Assembly: GCA_027622635.1 (NCBI GenBank)
Contig: JAQBYK010000031.1
Span: 1 to 11,126 of the forward strand
Reading direction: 5' to 3'
Source of the DNA: a bacterium
Lineage (GTDB): Bacteria; Patescibacteriota; Gracilibacteria; UBA1369; LOWO2-01-FULL-3
DNA: 11,126 nucleotides
The translations under genes and the position numbers were made by a program. The notes under the pieces were generated by a model, which did no database searches, was not told the origin of the DNA, and saw nothing but the letters and a program-made list of their open reading frames with translations. Shown piece after piece: positions 4,580 through 11,126 of this stretch. The first letter of the stretch is position 1. Every line of letters starts with the position of its first letter.

Positions 4580-6358
4580 CTACTTAACCTCCTCAATCCT
4601 AATGTAGGCATCACTCCTTACTCCGGATTCATTGTAAATTCCCGAGCTCACAAAATATTTAAAGGCTCCAACAAACTGTCGTCCGTACAAATCAAAATTT
4701 GCCTTAATTTCTTCCGGGTTAGGAGCAAATTGGACAGCTATATCCAAATACCTGGAAGCAATATCAACCAGCGGACCCGGGCTAAAGTAGCTCACATTAT
4801 GCCCAAAAGAATCACCCAGTTTTTCAACACCTTCTTTATAATTTTCAGTTTCAGAAACAACATTTTTACCAAAATCAGAAGCAAAATCAGGATACAGTGC
4901 CACAACAAAAACATTATTTCCGGTTAAGCCGTAATACAGCTCTACATTTGCCTCATCTGGAGTCATGCCGGTAAGCCCTAAATTGAGGCTCAAATTGGAA
5001 GAAGCATCCCAATCAAGATAAATCTTATGCAAACCACCACCATTCACAACCTCTATATCCTTCTTTAAAATACCTTCGTTTTCCCCAATAGAAAGCATTA
5101 GCGCATCAAATTCCAAGAGAATAGTATCAACGTATTCATTAAGCGCGGAAACCATTTTTTTTGCGTTCTCGGCATTTTCCTCATCTACTTTCAAATAAAG
5201 CGAGAATGTTGGATAAAGAGCTCCAACATCTGACATAGCAAAAGCAAAAGGAGAATTAAGAACAGCTTCAACTTCCTCTGTAGTTACTTCACCAAGGGCT
5301 GCAATTTCCTCAAGAATCCCCTCATAATAATCACCTCCCTGACCTATAAGATCATTAATGTTAGTCAAATCATCATTCACCGCATTATAACCGGCAGCAA
5401 AACCGTCAACAAAAGCTTTAAGTGATGGACCAAGTAAACCTTGTTCGGAATAAGAAATTAAACCTTCACCATTAACATCATCTACAAGAGTTAATTCATA
5501 AGATGGATCAATTCCATTAATAGACAAGAGGTCTTCACCCGAAATAATTGAGCTGGAACTAATCATTATGCCGTCTTCATCAGCAAACCAAACCATGGAT
5601 ACATCGCCAAGTCCAGCAAAATATTTCACCATATTCTCCATACCCATAGAGCTATATAGATCAACCAAAAGATCGCCGAACATAGCTCCATCGACATACA
5701 TATAACCTAAATTGTTCTCTGTTTCAGACTCAAAAACCTTTGTTGAATCAAAACCGTTTCCATCTTCTATCCTGGACAAAGCAGCTTCTCTGTATTCCAA
5801 CTGATTAGTCAAAAAAAAGATGTCACCATATCTTACAAGGTAAACCTCATCGTCTTCATTGGTCCAATATTTAATCTCTCCATCCTCGGTAAAATCCAGA
5901 TTTCCAGAGGATTCTCCCACAACATTTATGAAATTTTCAAAAGCATCCGCCTCCTCAAAATCCATAGCTATTACAAACTCGATCTCACTTTCATCAATTT
6001 CATCCGGATTATCAAAGTTGAAATCTTCCGGAAAACTAGTAGAAAGACCAAATTTCCAGCTACCATCAAAAATAGGCTGAATATCTTTTTCATAATTTAT
6101 ATCATCGCTACCAAGCTCTGAATCGGTAAAATCGCTAATCATTTTACTAAATTCCGTTTCGGGAAAACGGTCTTTAATATCTTTAAATAAATCCATTTGC
6201 TCTTCGTTTGAATAATCAATCACAAAAACCATTGCGCTATCTTCCGGCAAAACATTTTCAAGCTCAATATCCTTCAAAACACTTGGCCCACTACTACAGG
6301 CGGAAAGACCCAGAGAGATTACCAAGAGTGGCAAAACAAACTTTCCGGAATTGTTCAT
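4580..6358 (-). CDS. Large secreted lipoprotein, DUF3352-like
   Basis: A 592-residue predicted lipoprotein, signal peptide MNNSGKFVLPLLVISLGLSAC with lipidated Cys21. The mature protein begins with VLPEDSAMVFVIDYSN, which resembles the start of DUF3352 proteins ('LPADAA...' segments). It is acidic (many Asp/Glu) and appears to alternate strands and helices. A segment near residues 100-180 (WKFGLSTSF, FVIAMDFEEADAFENFINVV, then VYLVRYGDIFFLTN) seems echoed near 370-480 (FAFAMSDVG, FSLYLKVDEENAENAKKMV, then VFVVALYPDF). This suggests two related alpha/beta modules. No catalytic motif is seen. It lies 25 nt downstream of rpmG on the same strand and ends 25 nt before tRNA-Trp, so it probably shares the rpmG transcript. 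The ATG has no Shine-Dalgarno sequence. Function unknown; DUF3352 membership is by eye. Confidence 0.85.
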   Translation of the reverse strand: MNNSGKFVLPLLVISLGLSACSSGPSVLKDIELENVLPEDSAMVFVIDYSNEEQMDLFKDIKDRFPETEFSKMISDFTDSELGSDDINYEKDIQPIFDGSWKFGLSTSFPEDFNFDNPDEIDESEIEFVIAMDFEEADAFENFINVVGESSGNLDFTEDGEIKYWTNEDDEVYLVRYGDIFFLTNQLEYREAALSRIEDGNGFDSTKVFESETENNLGYMYVDGAMFGDLLVDLYSSMGMENMVKYFAGLGDVSMVWFADEDGIMISSSSIISGEDLLSINGIDPSYELTLVDDVNGEGLISYSEQGLLGPSLKAFVDGFAAGYNAVNDDLTNINDLIGQGGDYYEGILEEIAALGEVTTEEVEAVLNSPFAFAMSDVGALYPTFSLYLKVDEENAENAKKMVSALNEYVDTILLEFDALMLSIGENEGILKKDIEVVNGGGLHKIYLDWDASSNLSLNLGLTGMTPDEANVELYYGLTGNNVFVVALYPDFASDFGKNVVSETENYKEGVEKLGDSFGHNVSYFSPGPLVDIASRYLDIAVQFAPNPEEIKANFDLYGRQFVGAFKYFVSSGIYNESGVRSDAYIRIEEVK

Positions 6359-6383
6359 ATTAAAAAGTTAAAAATAACAAAAT

Positions 6384-6563
6384 TTAGTTACCCTTTTTGG
6401 TATCTTTGCGTTTGTGAGTCTCGTGTTTTCTACACTTAGGACAAAATTTGCTCAACTCCTTTGTGATTTCAGCATCTCTACGTTTATCGTAATAAGTCAC
6501 ATAATTCGCACGATTACAAGCACCGCAGAACCATGTACAATACTGACTTTTTCCCTTTGCCAT
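6384..6563 (-). CDS. rpmG: 50S ribosomal protein L33
   Basis: A 59-residue zinc-ribbon ribosomal protein of the large subunit. The start at 6563 gives MAKGKSQYCTWFCGAC, the usual length; the frame extends further upstream, but past the promoter. Zinc ligands are CGAC (C13, C16) and CPKC (C41, C44), so this is the Cys-containing form. NYVTYYDKRR and FCPKCRKHETHK match the family core. The C-terminal tail (KRKDTKKGN) is a few residues longer and more basic than typical. A strong promoter lies 26 nt upstream. The gene is first in a minus-strand run with the DUF3352-like lipoprotein gene and tRNA-Trp. In many bacteria rpmG and tRNA-Trp sit next to secE-nusG, so this may be a disrupted remnant of that cluster. 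Confidence 0.95.
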   Translation of the reverse strand: MAKGKSQYCTWFCGACNRANYVTYYDKRRDAEITKELSKFCPKCRKHETHKRKDTKKGN

Positions 6564-6588
6564 AATATATTTTAAAATTTGCCTGTGA

Positions 6589-6616
6589 ATTCTAGCTAAT
6601 CTACGGCCATTGTCAA
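6589..6616 (-). promoter_or_regulatory. Promoter of rpmG
   Basis: Minus strand: TTGACA (6616-6611, perfect), 16-nt spacer, TAGAAT (6594-6589, 5/6). The leader to the ATG at 6563 is about 19 nt and lacks a Shine-Dalgarno sequence. Confidence 0.65.
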
Positions 6617-6629
6617 AGAAAAATAAAAC

Positions 6630-6658
6630 TTGCATTCATTTATACCTTTCACTAAAAT
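6630..6658 (+). promoter_or_regulatory. Candidate promoter of tRNA-Thr
   Basis: TTGCAT (6630-6635), 17-nt spacer, TAAAAT (6653-6658), back-to-back with the rpmG promoter. The predicted start is about 6665, leaving a leader of about 90 nt before the tRNA. Confidence 0.4.
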
Positions 6659-6755
6659 GCTGATTAAACAGATAAAGGTTTGGAGAAATCTTCTTAACAT
6701 CCGACGGGAAATAGAGAAGGGCTCTCCAGCCTACGCGAAAATCGGACAAAATCAG
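6659..6755 (+). other. Non-coding leader upstream of tRNA-Thr
   Basis: No gene is recognised. Short complementary pieces occur, such as TCCGA/TCGGA and GGCT-CTCC-AGCC, but no convincing larger structure. It is probably a 5' leader trimmed from the tRNA precursor. Confidence 0.35.
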
Positions 6756-6831
6756 GCCGTTGTAGCTCAGTTGGTAGAGCGCGCCCATGGTAAGGGCGAG
6801 GTCTCGGGTTCAATTCCCGACAACGGCTCCA
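6756..6831 (+). tRNA. trnT: tRNA-Thr (anticodon GGT)
   Basis: A 76-nt cloverleaf. Acceptor GCCGTTG pairs with CAACGGC, followed by discriminator T and an encoded CCA. The D stem is GCTC/GAGC with loop AGTTGGTA. The anticodon stem is CGCCC/GGGCG with loop ATGGTAA, giving anticodon GGT (reads ACC/ACU). The T stem is TCGGG/CCCGA with loop TTCAATT. All stems are perfect. No strong terminator follows, so some read-through into the coiled-coil/caspase-like operon is possible. Confidence 0.97.
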
Positions 6832-6835
6832 TGAC

Positions 6836-6864
6836 TTGGGTCAGTGATGTTTTTGTGCTATAAT
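6836..6864 (+). promoter_or_regulatory. Promoter of the coiled-coil/caspase-like operon
   Basis: TTGGGT (6836-6841), 17-nt spacer, perfect TATAAT (6859-6864), with TGC just before the -10 (extended -10). Predicted start about 6871; leader about 30 nt to the ATG at 6901, without a Shine-Dalgarno sequence near the ATG. Confidence 0.65.
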
Positions 6865-6880
6865 GAAAGGATATTTCATT
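6862..6880. promoter_or_regulatory. Inverted repeat across the operon's -10 and start site
   Basis: AATGAAA-GGATA-TTTCATT: perfect 7-bp arms with a 5-nt centre, overlapping the end of the -10 box and the predicted transcription start. This position is typical of a repressor operator. Because the start falls inside it, an RNA hairpin is less likely. Confidence 0.4.
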
Positions 6881-6900
6881 GTTTAATTCCTGAATTTTTT

Positions 6901-7062
6901 ATGGAAAATACAAACAAAAACAACCCTGTGCCAAACGAGAAACTCAAGTCTAGCTTGGATGAAGTTGATAAGGAGCTAAAACAGTTTGACGAGATTGCAA
7001 ACACTATTGAAGCACAACAAACCCTAAGCGATTTAGAATCTGAACTTAATAAAGAAGAATGA
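6901..7062 (+). CDS. Small acidic coiled-coil protein, first gene of a coupled pair
   Basis: A 53-residue protein from the first ATG after a good promoter; an in-frame GTG at 6844 lies upstream of the -10 and is rejected. A polar N-terminus (ENTNKNNPVPNEK) precedes a predicted helix with heptad-like hydrophobic spacing: L15, L19, V22, L26, F29, A33, I36, then L42, L45 and L49 after a phase shift. There is no cysteine, signal peptide or membrane helix. It is rich in Glu and Asp. The TGA stop overlaps the ATG of the 782-aa gene (ATGA, 7059-7062), so the two are almost certainly translationally coupled and their products may bind each other. I recognise no family. The small-partner/large-effector layout recalls inhibitor or antitoxin pairs, but nothing in the sequence proves that role. 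Confidence 0.75.
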   Translation: MENTNKNNPVPNEKLKSSLDEVDKELKQFDEIANTIEAQQTLSDLESELNKEE

Positions 7063-9407
7063 ATTCACTTTTTAAAAGCAGGTTATTGATATGGCGATTT
7101 AGTATGCCCGAAATGGACTCTGTTGAAGCAGGTGACGCAATAGAGACTAAGGAAACAAAGCAACAGCCGGAAACAGTAGATAAACCTGACGAAGATTCTG
7201 CCGAATATAAAAAGGAACGAGAATCATTAATTAGTCGTCACAGAGAGGTAGGGGAAAAAATCCATAAGGCAAAGCTCAAATATCACAATTGTCTGAGCTT
7301 AACCAAAAAACTCCCTGAAGGATCTGATCCTAAAATTAAAGCCGAGAAATCCTGTGAAGACGCAAAAAAATGTTTACAAAGAATCAAGAGGATATTTCCC
7401 AAAAAAGACACCTTGGCTTCCAGCCCAACTACAGCTATTGAAGAAAGCAGCAAACAACCTTCAAAACCTTTAGACATAGCGAGTTTCGAAAAAGCTTTAA
7501 CACGATCTTCCCATAGAACCGATAAGCTTATAAGAACCCTCAACACAACTAAAAAGAATATTGCCGGAGCTAAAGAAGCACAAGACTCGTTAAGAGGAAT
7601 GGGACTTGACGACAAGATTATTGTTTCTCTTTTTAAACTCGATCAAGGAAACCCCGGAACCTTGAACGGTGTTATGAACATAATGAAAACAATGGCAGAT
7701 AATGCCGAACCGGCAAGTTTTAAAAAAATGATACCCTGGATAAATCAGGTAGGATTTACCCAATTTGCATCTAAACTGATAGCTTTAAAACCTGCCAAAT
7801 TAAGTGCTGCAGAAGCAACAGAAGCACTGACAGTTGACTGTGTACTTTCCGGCAAATTGGCAACAAACAACTTGGTAAAATACCTAAAAGACCTCAAGGC
7901 AAGCAATACGGACTTTGCCGAAGGCATAAATAGATTAAAATTGTTATCTTCAAATTCGGCTTTTATCAAGGACATCGATTGGCAACAAAATCTTTCTACT
8001 GAAATAGCAAGAATCACTTATTTTGAGAAAGTACAGATTCAAATGGGATTTATTGGGTTAAATCCCGATACGAGCTCCTTAAGAGACCTTTATCGTAAAG
8101 AGCCAGATGCCGATAAAGTTTTACTTTATTTTTCAACAGTTCAGCATTTGAGCACTGATTTTGGAGACTTAAAAGAACTTTTTTTCTTAGAACCTGATCC
8201 GGAAAAAGCAAAAGAGGTCTATGCAGATTTAAAATCTAAAGCAGAAAGTGAGCAAAAAAATGTCCAAGAATTAATGAACGAAAAAGAAAAAGAAGCTTTT
8301 CTAGAAAAATACCCCAATTTAAACAGATATAATTTAGATAAATTTCGTTTATTAGACGAAAAGCCGGGGCTATACCCATTCATGCAACTTCAAACATTTA
8401 AGTTAGGCGATTCTTCACCTTCTATCGCTGAGTATAGAAGTTTCTCAAATGACCCCAGTCTCTCAGTAGCAATTGCTATCTACAGAAAACGGGGAGGGCG
8501 AGACACAGGGAAGTTAACTATGGGCTATCCTCAAATCGAAGAATGTCTGAAACTGGGAAGAACCCTGTTTTATAATGGCGTTGACGCTTCCGGTGTAACC
8601 GAGCTGGACGTGGAGACTGAAATCGAAAAAATAAACCGGACTACTGAAGCTAGCTCCAAGCTAGAATTGTACAGTTACATTGATGAAAATGGCGAAAACC
8701 GGAAAAGAGAAATTGTCTTTGTGGCTGGCAATAATGGAGAAATAGCACCTGGAACTGTTCAAAAGAACACTTTTCATAGTGATGATATCAATAGAGGATT
8801 AATCGCCAGTGGAGCAGAAATAGACGCATCTAATGTTTATGCTGCAGAAGACTTCAATGATTTTAACACAAACACCCCGGAAGCTAAGCGAGAAAAATTA
8901 AGAGCATTAAAAACCGCTATTTTAACTCGATTGAGAACGGCAAAACCTCCAATGACAATGTGTTTCAACGGCCATGGATCCGAGAAAGGATTACATTTAG
9001 CCGACCTAACAAAAACAGAAGATGGTCAACACATAAATGACCCGGACGGCTACATTTCAGCTAAAGAAATAGCTGATGCAATTTTGGATAGATCCAGAAA
9101 ATTTTCAGGAAACAATAATCTTTCCAAAGACATCTACATGTTTGCAGCTTGTCAGACACCTGCTGTTACTATGGAAATTCTTTCCAGAGTTAAAGTGGGC
9201 GGTGGAGTAATTCCAACAATTGGTGGCGCGGGTGAATATGGATTCACCGTAGTCGCTAGTGATTCACAAGCCAATAGAGCATTTCAATTAGATAAGCCAA
9301 ATGCAAAAATTGGCAATCTAATGATGGCAGACAACAAAAGTAATCAGGGTACAGACATGTATCTCTATGCACCCGATACCGATGGAAACCCTGTGCAAAT
9401 AATTTAA
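7059..9407 (+). CDS. Multidomain protein with C-terminal caspase-like (clan CD) cysteine peptidase domain
   Basis: A 782-residue protein without signal peptide or clear membrane segment, so probably cytosolic. Regions in order: charged, disordered N-terminus (1-45); helical, Lys/Glu-rich segment (46-115); Ser/Pro-rich linker (116-140); long helical region (141-430) with a tandem repeat of period 30 (LRDLYRKEPDADK at 341, LKELFFLEPDPEK at 371); mixed region (430-545); and a C-terminal alpha/beta domain (about 550-782). The last has clan CD hallmarks: strand REIVFVAGNNG, then TMCFNGHGSEKG with putative catalytic His639, and DIYMFAACQT with putative nucleophile Cys698. Between them, a helix (YISAKEIADAIL) is as in caspase/CHAT/C13-type folds. 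The ATG overlaps the upstream stop, supporting 7059; ATGs at 7104 and 7113 are alternatives. I place it in no named family; protease activity and target are inferred. Confidence 0.82.
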   Translation: MNSLFKSRLLIWRFSMPEMDSVEAGDAIETKETKQQPETVDKPDEDSAEYKKERESLISRHREVGEKIHKAKLKYHNCLSLTKKLPEGSDPKIKAEKSCEDAKKCLQRIKRIFPKKDTLASSPTTAIEESSKQPSKPLDIASFEKALTRSSHRTDKLIRTLNTTKKNIAGAKEAQDSLRGMGLDDKIIVSLFKLDQGNPGTLNGVMNIMKTMADNAEPASFKKMIPWINQVGFTQFASKLIALKPAKLSAAEATEALTVDCVLSGKLATNNLVKYLKDLKASNTDFAEGINRLKLLSSNSAFIKDIDWQQNLSTEIARITYFEKVQIQMGFIGLNPDTSSLRDLYRKEPDADKVLLYFSTVQHLSTDFGDLKELFFLEPDPEKAKEVYADLKSKAESEQKNVQELMNEKEKEAFLEKYPNLNRYNLDKFRLLDEKPGLYPFMQLQTFKLGDSSPSIAEYRSFSNDPSLSVAIAIYRKRGGRDTGKLTMGYPQIEECLKLGRTLFYNGVDASGVTELDVETEIEKINRTTEASSKLELYSYIDENGENRKREIVFVAGNNGEIAPGTVQKNTFHSDDINRGLIASGAEIDASNVYAAEDFNDFNTNTPEAKREKLRALKTAILTRLRTAKPPMTMCFNGHGSEKGLHLADLTKTEDGQHINDPDGYISAKEIADAILDRSRKFSGNNNLSKDIYMFAACQTPAVTMEILSRVKVGGGVIPTIGGAGEYGFTVVASDSQANRAFQLDKPNAKIGNLMMADNKSNQGTDMYLYAPDTDGNPVQII

Positions 9408-9434
9408 ATCCAATTCTAGGATATACTCAAACAT

Positions 9435-9454
9435 TTATGCTATAATTCGCATAA
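9435..9454 (+). promoter_or_regulatory. Promoter with symmetric flank for the four-repeat lipoprotein gene
   Basis: A perfect TATAAT (9441-9446) is preceded by TGC (extended -10); the -35 position shows only a weak match. The -10 box is enclosed by an inverted repeat TTATGC-N8-GCATAA (9435-9440, 9449-9454). Predicted start about 9453; leader about 23 nt, with no Shine-Dalgarno sequence before the ATG at 9476. Confidence 0.5.
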
Positions 9455-9475
9455 CAATTTCATAACCAAACAGAA

Positions 9476-10348
9476 ATGAAAAAGAAATTCCTAAGTTTGT
9501 CGGCAATCATGCTACTTACTTTAACTCTTGCAGCGTGCGGTAGCGACGATGCTCCCGCAAAAGATGATGGAGAAAAAGAAGAAGTGGAAGAGGTTGTTGA
9601 AGAAATGGCTGTACCGGATCCGGGAACAGTTCCGGTGGATTTCCCAACGGTTTCAGTGAGCGCAAAAGAAGGTGACATTGTTTACAGTGTAAAAAGAGAA
9701 GACCTGGACGATGCATTTGCGGCCAAAGAAGACGAAAGCAAATATTTTTATTTCTATGAAGGAGTAATGGTTACTCCAGGAGAAGTAGAATCTACAATAA
9801 GCATTTTCGATGAAGAATATGTAATTCCAAACTCATTGATAATCCCTGTCGTAGCCGGCCAAAACGCTAAAGACGGCGAAATGGTTCTAACTTCATGGGC
9901 AGGATCAATGACACGCGGTTATGTAAAAGAAGGCGGAACAGAGCCAAAGATTACATTCCTGGACTACTTTGGAGAAATCGAAACCCTGGAAGCTGATTCC
10001 TTTAATGTTATTTCAGGAGAATTCGCACCGGGTTCAAAAATGGCATGTGCGGATGATGCCGGTGATTACTCTCTTAAAACAGTTGTAACTGTATCCGGAG
10101 ATAAAATTCTTACACTTGGATGGGCATCCAGCCTGGAAGTGGAAGAAGCCGGAAACTGCAAATCTATTCCATCAAATCCGGGTTCAAGTGTAGGAGACAC
10201 AGTCTGGATCTCACCGGTTTCAACATTCCAGGAAGGTGTTGTTACAGAAGTAGATGAAAGCGAAGGAATGCTGATGGTAGAATACACATGGATAGACACA
10301 GAAGAAGAAAAATTCCCTTATGGAACAGTCCTGACTGAAGCACCATAA
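9476..10348 (+). CDS. Lipoprotein with four Tudor/SH3-like repeats
   Basis: A 290-residue predicted lipoprotein: MKKKFLSLSAIMLLTLTLAAC, lipobox LAAC, lipidated Cys21. An acidic linker (about 22-50, Glu/Asp-rich) should hold the body away from the membrane. Four related beta-rich units follow: about 62-123 (KEGDIVYSV...), 130-180 (KDGEMVLTSWAGSMTRGYV...), 184-233 (PGSKMACADDAGDYSLKTV..., with Cys191 and Cys228) and 237-287 (SVGDTVWISPVSTFQEGVV...). Each begins G-[DES]-x-[VM] and resembles a Tudor/SH3-like barrel strand pattern. Units 3-4 match the two units of the lipoprotein at 3503-3931, including the paired cysteines before the last unit, so the two genes look paralogous. There is no catalytic motif. 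The gene has its own promoter and a terminator at 10359-10392. Function unknown. Confidence 0.85.
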   Translation: MKKKFLSLSAIMLLTLTLAACGSDDAPAKDDGEKEEVEEVVEEMAVPDPGTVPVDFPTVSVSAKEGDIVYSVKREDLDDAFAAKEDESKYFYFYEGVMVTPGEVESTISIFDEEYVIPNSLIIPVVAGQNAKDGEMVLTSWAGSMTRGYVKEGGTEPKITFLDYFGEIETLEADSFNVISGEFAPGSKMACADDAGDYSLKTVVTVSGDKILTLGWASSLEVEEAGNCKSIPSNPGSSVGDTVWISPVSTFQEGVVTEVDESEGMLMVEYTWIDTEEEKFPYGTVLTEAP

Positions 10349-10358
10349 ATATATCTTT

Positions 10359-10392
10359 AAAAAGCCCTTCATCAAGCGTGGAGGGCTTTTTT
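10359..10392. terminator. Bidirectional intrinsic terminator between convergent genes
   Basis: A 12-bp stem (arms 10359-10370 and 10380-10391, one G-U pair) with a 9-nt loop, flanked by a T-run on the plus strand and, by symmetry, a U-run on the minus strand. It follows the lipoprotein stop (10348). It also contains the last codons and the TGA (10372-10374) of the convergent apbE gene. Confidence 0.9.
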
Positions 10393-11126
10393 GTTGTCAC
10401 TTTCAAGAAAGAGTTCCCCTTTAAATCCTGAAGTCCTATAAATCTCACCTCTTGGAGAAACCAACATCGCCTCAACAGGAAAATCTTCAACCATTTTTTT
10501 AGCACCCTCGTATCCCAAAACAAAAAGCGCAGTAGAGTAAGCATCAGCAAGCAAACAAGTCTCAGCCTGCGTATAAACCGCCATCATTTCATCAGCGGGT
10601 CTTAGGCTTCGCGGATCTACAAGATGGTGTTTGTCACTCCATTTCCGCTTATTCGGATTACTGGATGCAAGCGCCATATCACTAACATCAACAAAACCGA
10701 TAGCCTGCGTAATATCCGTAGGGTCTTCAAACAATACTCTCCACGGGACATCGACATCTTTGCCTTTTGCGTAAATATCACCACCGGCATTGATAAAAAA
10801 ATCATCCAGCCTTTCAAGACATTTCACCATTCTATCTAAGGCATAGCCCTTACCAATACCGCCTAAGTCAATTTCGTCGCTTATTTTTACTTGCCCCTCT
10901 CTAAGCTCAATCTCACCGCAAGCACCTGCGTCTTTTTCTGAAAACGAATACTCACTATCATATCCCCATGAATCCAAAACAGACTTAACTGTTAAATCGA
11001 ATGCACCACCGGTCATTTCCTTTAAATCACAAGCAAATCTGATCAACTCAAAAAATTCTTCATCCACATCTGTCCACTTACCTACTCGGCCATTCAACTC
11101 CGCCAAAACATTGGAATCCAAAAATC
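10372..11126 (-). CDS. apbE: FAD:protein FMN transferase ApbE (N-terminus beyond window edge)
   Basis: ApbE uses FAD to attach FMN covalently to a Thr/Ser of target flavoproteins (such as Rnf/Nqr subunits or secreted FMN-binding domains), normally on the outer side of the cytoplasmic membrane. The frame is open through the right edge, with 249 residues from the first visible Met. Numbering from that Met, the family motifs appear in order: SNVLAELN (3-10), GGAFDLTVKSVLDSWGY (38-54), DLGGIGKGYALD (85-96), FINAGGDIYA (109-118), HHLVDPRS (165-172) and LLADAYSTALFVLG (190-203, Mg/FAD site Asp and Thr). The missing N-terminus would hold the signal or anchor and the first motif. The last codons and stop form part of the shared terminator hairpin. 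No target with an ApbE acceptor motif was found in the window. Confidence 0.95.
   Translation of the reverse strand, partial: FLDSNVLAELNGRVGKWTDVDEEFFELIRFACDLKEMTGGAFDLTVKSVLDSWGYDSEYSFSEKDAGACGEIELREGQVKISDEIDLGGIGKGYALDRMVKCLERLDDFFINAGGDIYAKGKDVDVPWRVLFEDPTDITQAIGFVDVSDMALASSNPNKRKWSDKHHLVDPRSLRPADEMMAVYTQAETCLLADAYSTALFVLGYEGAKKMVEDFPVEAMLVSPRGEIYRTSGFKGELFLESDNKKALHA

Noticed and set aside
4297..4614. Open frames on both strands through the tRNA-Trp region (4297-4542 plus, 4417-4614 minus)
   Set aside because: They translate the tRNA, its copy and gene ends; the repeated peptide pieces come from the DNA repeat, not from a protein family.
6832..6856. TGAC-TTGG-GTCA followed by a T-rich stretch as a terminator after tRNA-Thr
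   Set aside because: Only a 4-bp stem, with the T-run displaced; the sequence is better explained as the -35/spacer of the next promoter.
7283..8017. Minus-strand open frames (7283-7615, 7745-8017) opposite the 782-aa gene
   Set aside because: Shadow frames with no promoter, start context or recognisable domain; the plus-strand gene explains the region.
10242..10550. Minus-strand frame crossing the apbE/lipoprotein junction
   Set aside because: It runs through the terminator hairpin and both real genes out of frame, with no family similarity.
1..11126. UGA-recoded genetic code (Gracilibacteria/Absconditabacteria)
   Set aside because: Genes end in TGA at 7060-7062, 3982-3984 and 10372-10374 with sensible C-termini, and the Trp tRNA reads only UGG.

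Overview
The window is about 40% GC by eye and gene-dense. It looks like a small-genome bacterium, possibly a Patescibacteria (CPR) or Peregrinibacteria-type lineage. That placement is an inference from gene style: SUF-type Fe-S assembly, many small lipoproteins of unknown function, almost no Shine-Dalgarno sequences, and short leaders. UGA is a normal stop here: several ORFs end in TGA, and the only Trp tRNA has a CCA anticodon. The UGA-recoded Gracilibacteria/Absconditabacteria are therefore excluded. No phage, IS or CRISPR is visible.

Left end (1-3452): iron and Fe-S metabolism. The plus strand carries the 3' end of sufS (cysteine desulfurase), sufU (scaffold/sulfur carrier) and a MIP18/SufT-like gene, all overlapping. 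On the minus strand follow a DUF4919-like lipoprotein and an FTR1-type iron permease. The permease is divergent from a DtxR-family metalloregulator across a short region holding an inverted repeat. The regulator has a near-leaderless promoter/start arrangement and an unusual four-cysteine tail. Together these fit an iron-uptake and Fe-S biogenesis neighbourhood under iron-responsive control.

Middle (3453-6563, minus strand): a small lipoprotein with Tudor-like repeats, an unrecognised 126-136 aa protein, tRNA-Trp(CCA), a 592-aa DUF3352-like lipoprotein and rpmG (L33). Next to tRNA-Trp is a degenerate tandem copy of its 3' half, in which 17 nt are replaced by a perfect 16-nt GC-rich hairpin. 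The rpmG...tRNA-Trp pairing recalls the common rpmG-tRNA-Trp-secE-nusG cluster, but a lipoprotein gene is interposed and secE/nusG are not seen.

Right part (6564-11126): tRNA-Thr(GGT), then a tightly coupled two-gene operon. Its first gene encodes a 53-aa coiled-coil protein; its second encodes a 782-aa cytosolic-looking protein with a caspase-like (clan CD) His/Cys domain at its C-terminus. This is the best candidate for an undescribed system in the window. A second lipoprotein with four Tudor-like repeats follows, related to the one at 3503-3931. The window ends with a convergent, 5'-truncated apbE (FAD:protein FMN transferase), with a shared bidirectional terminator between the last two genes.
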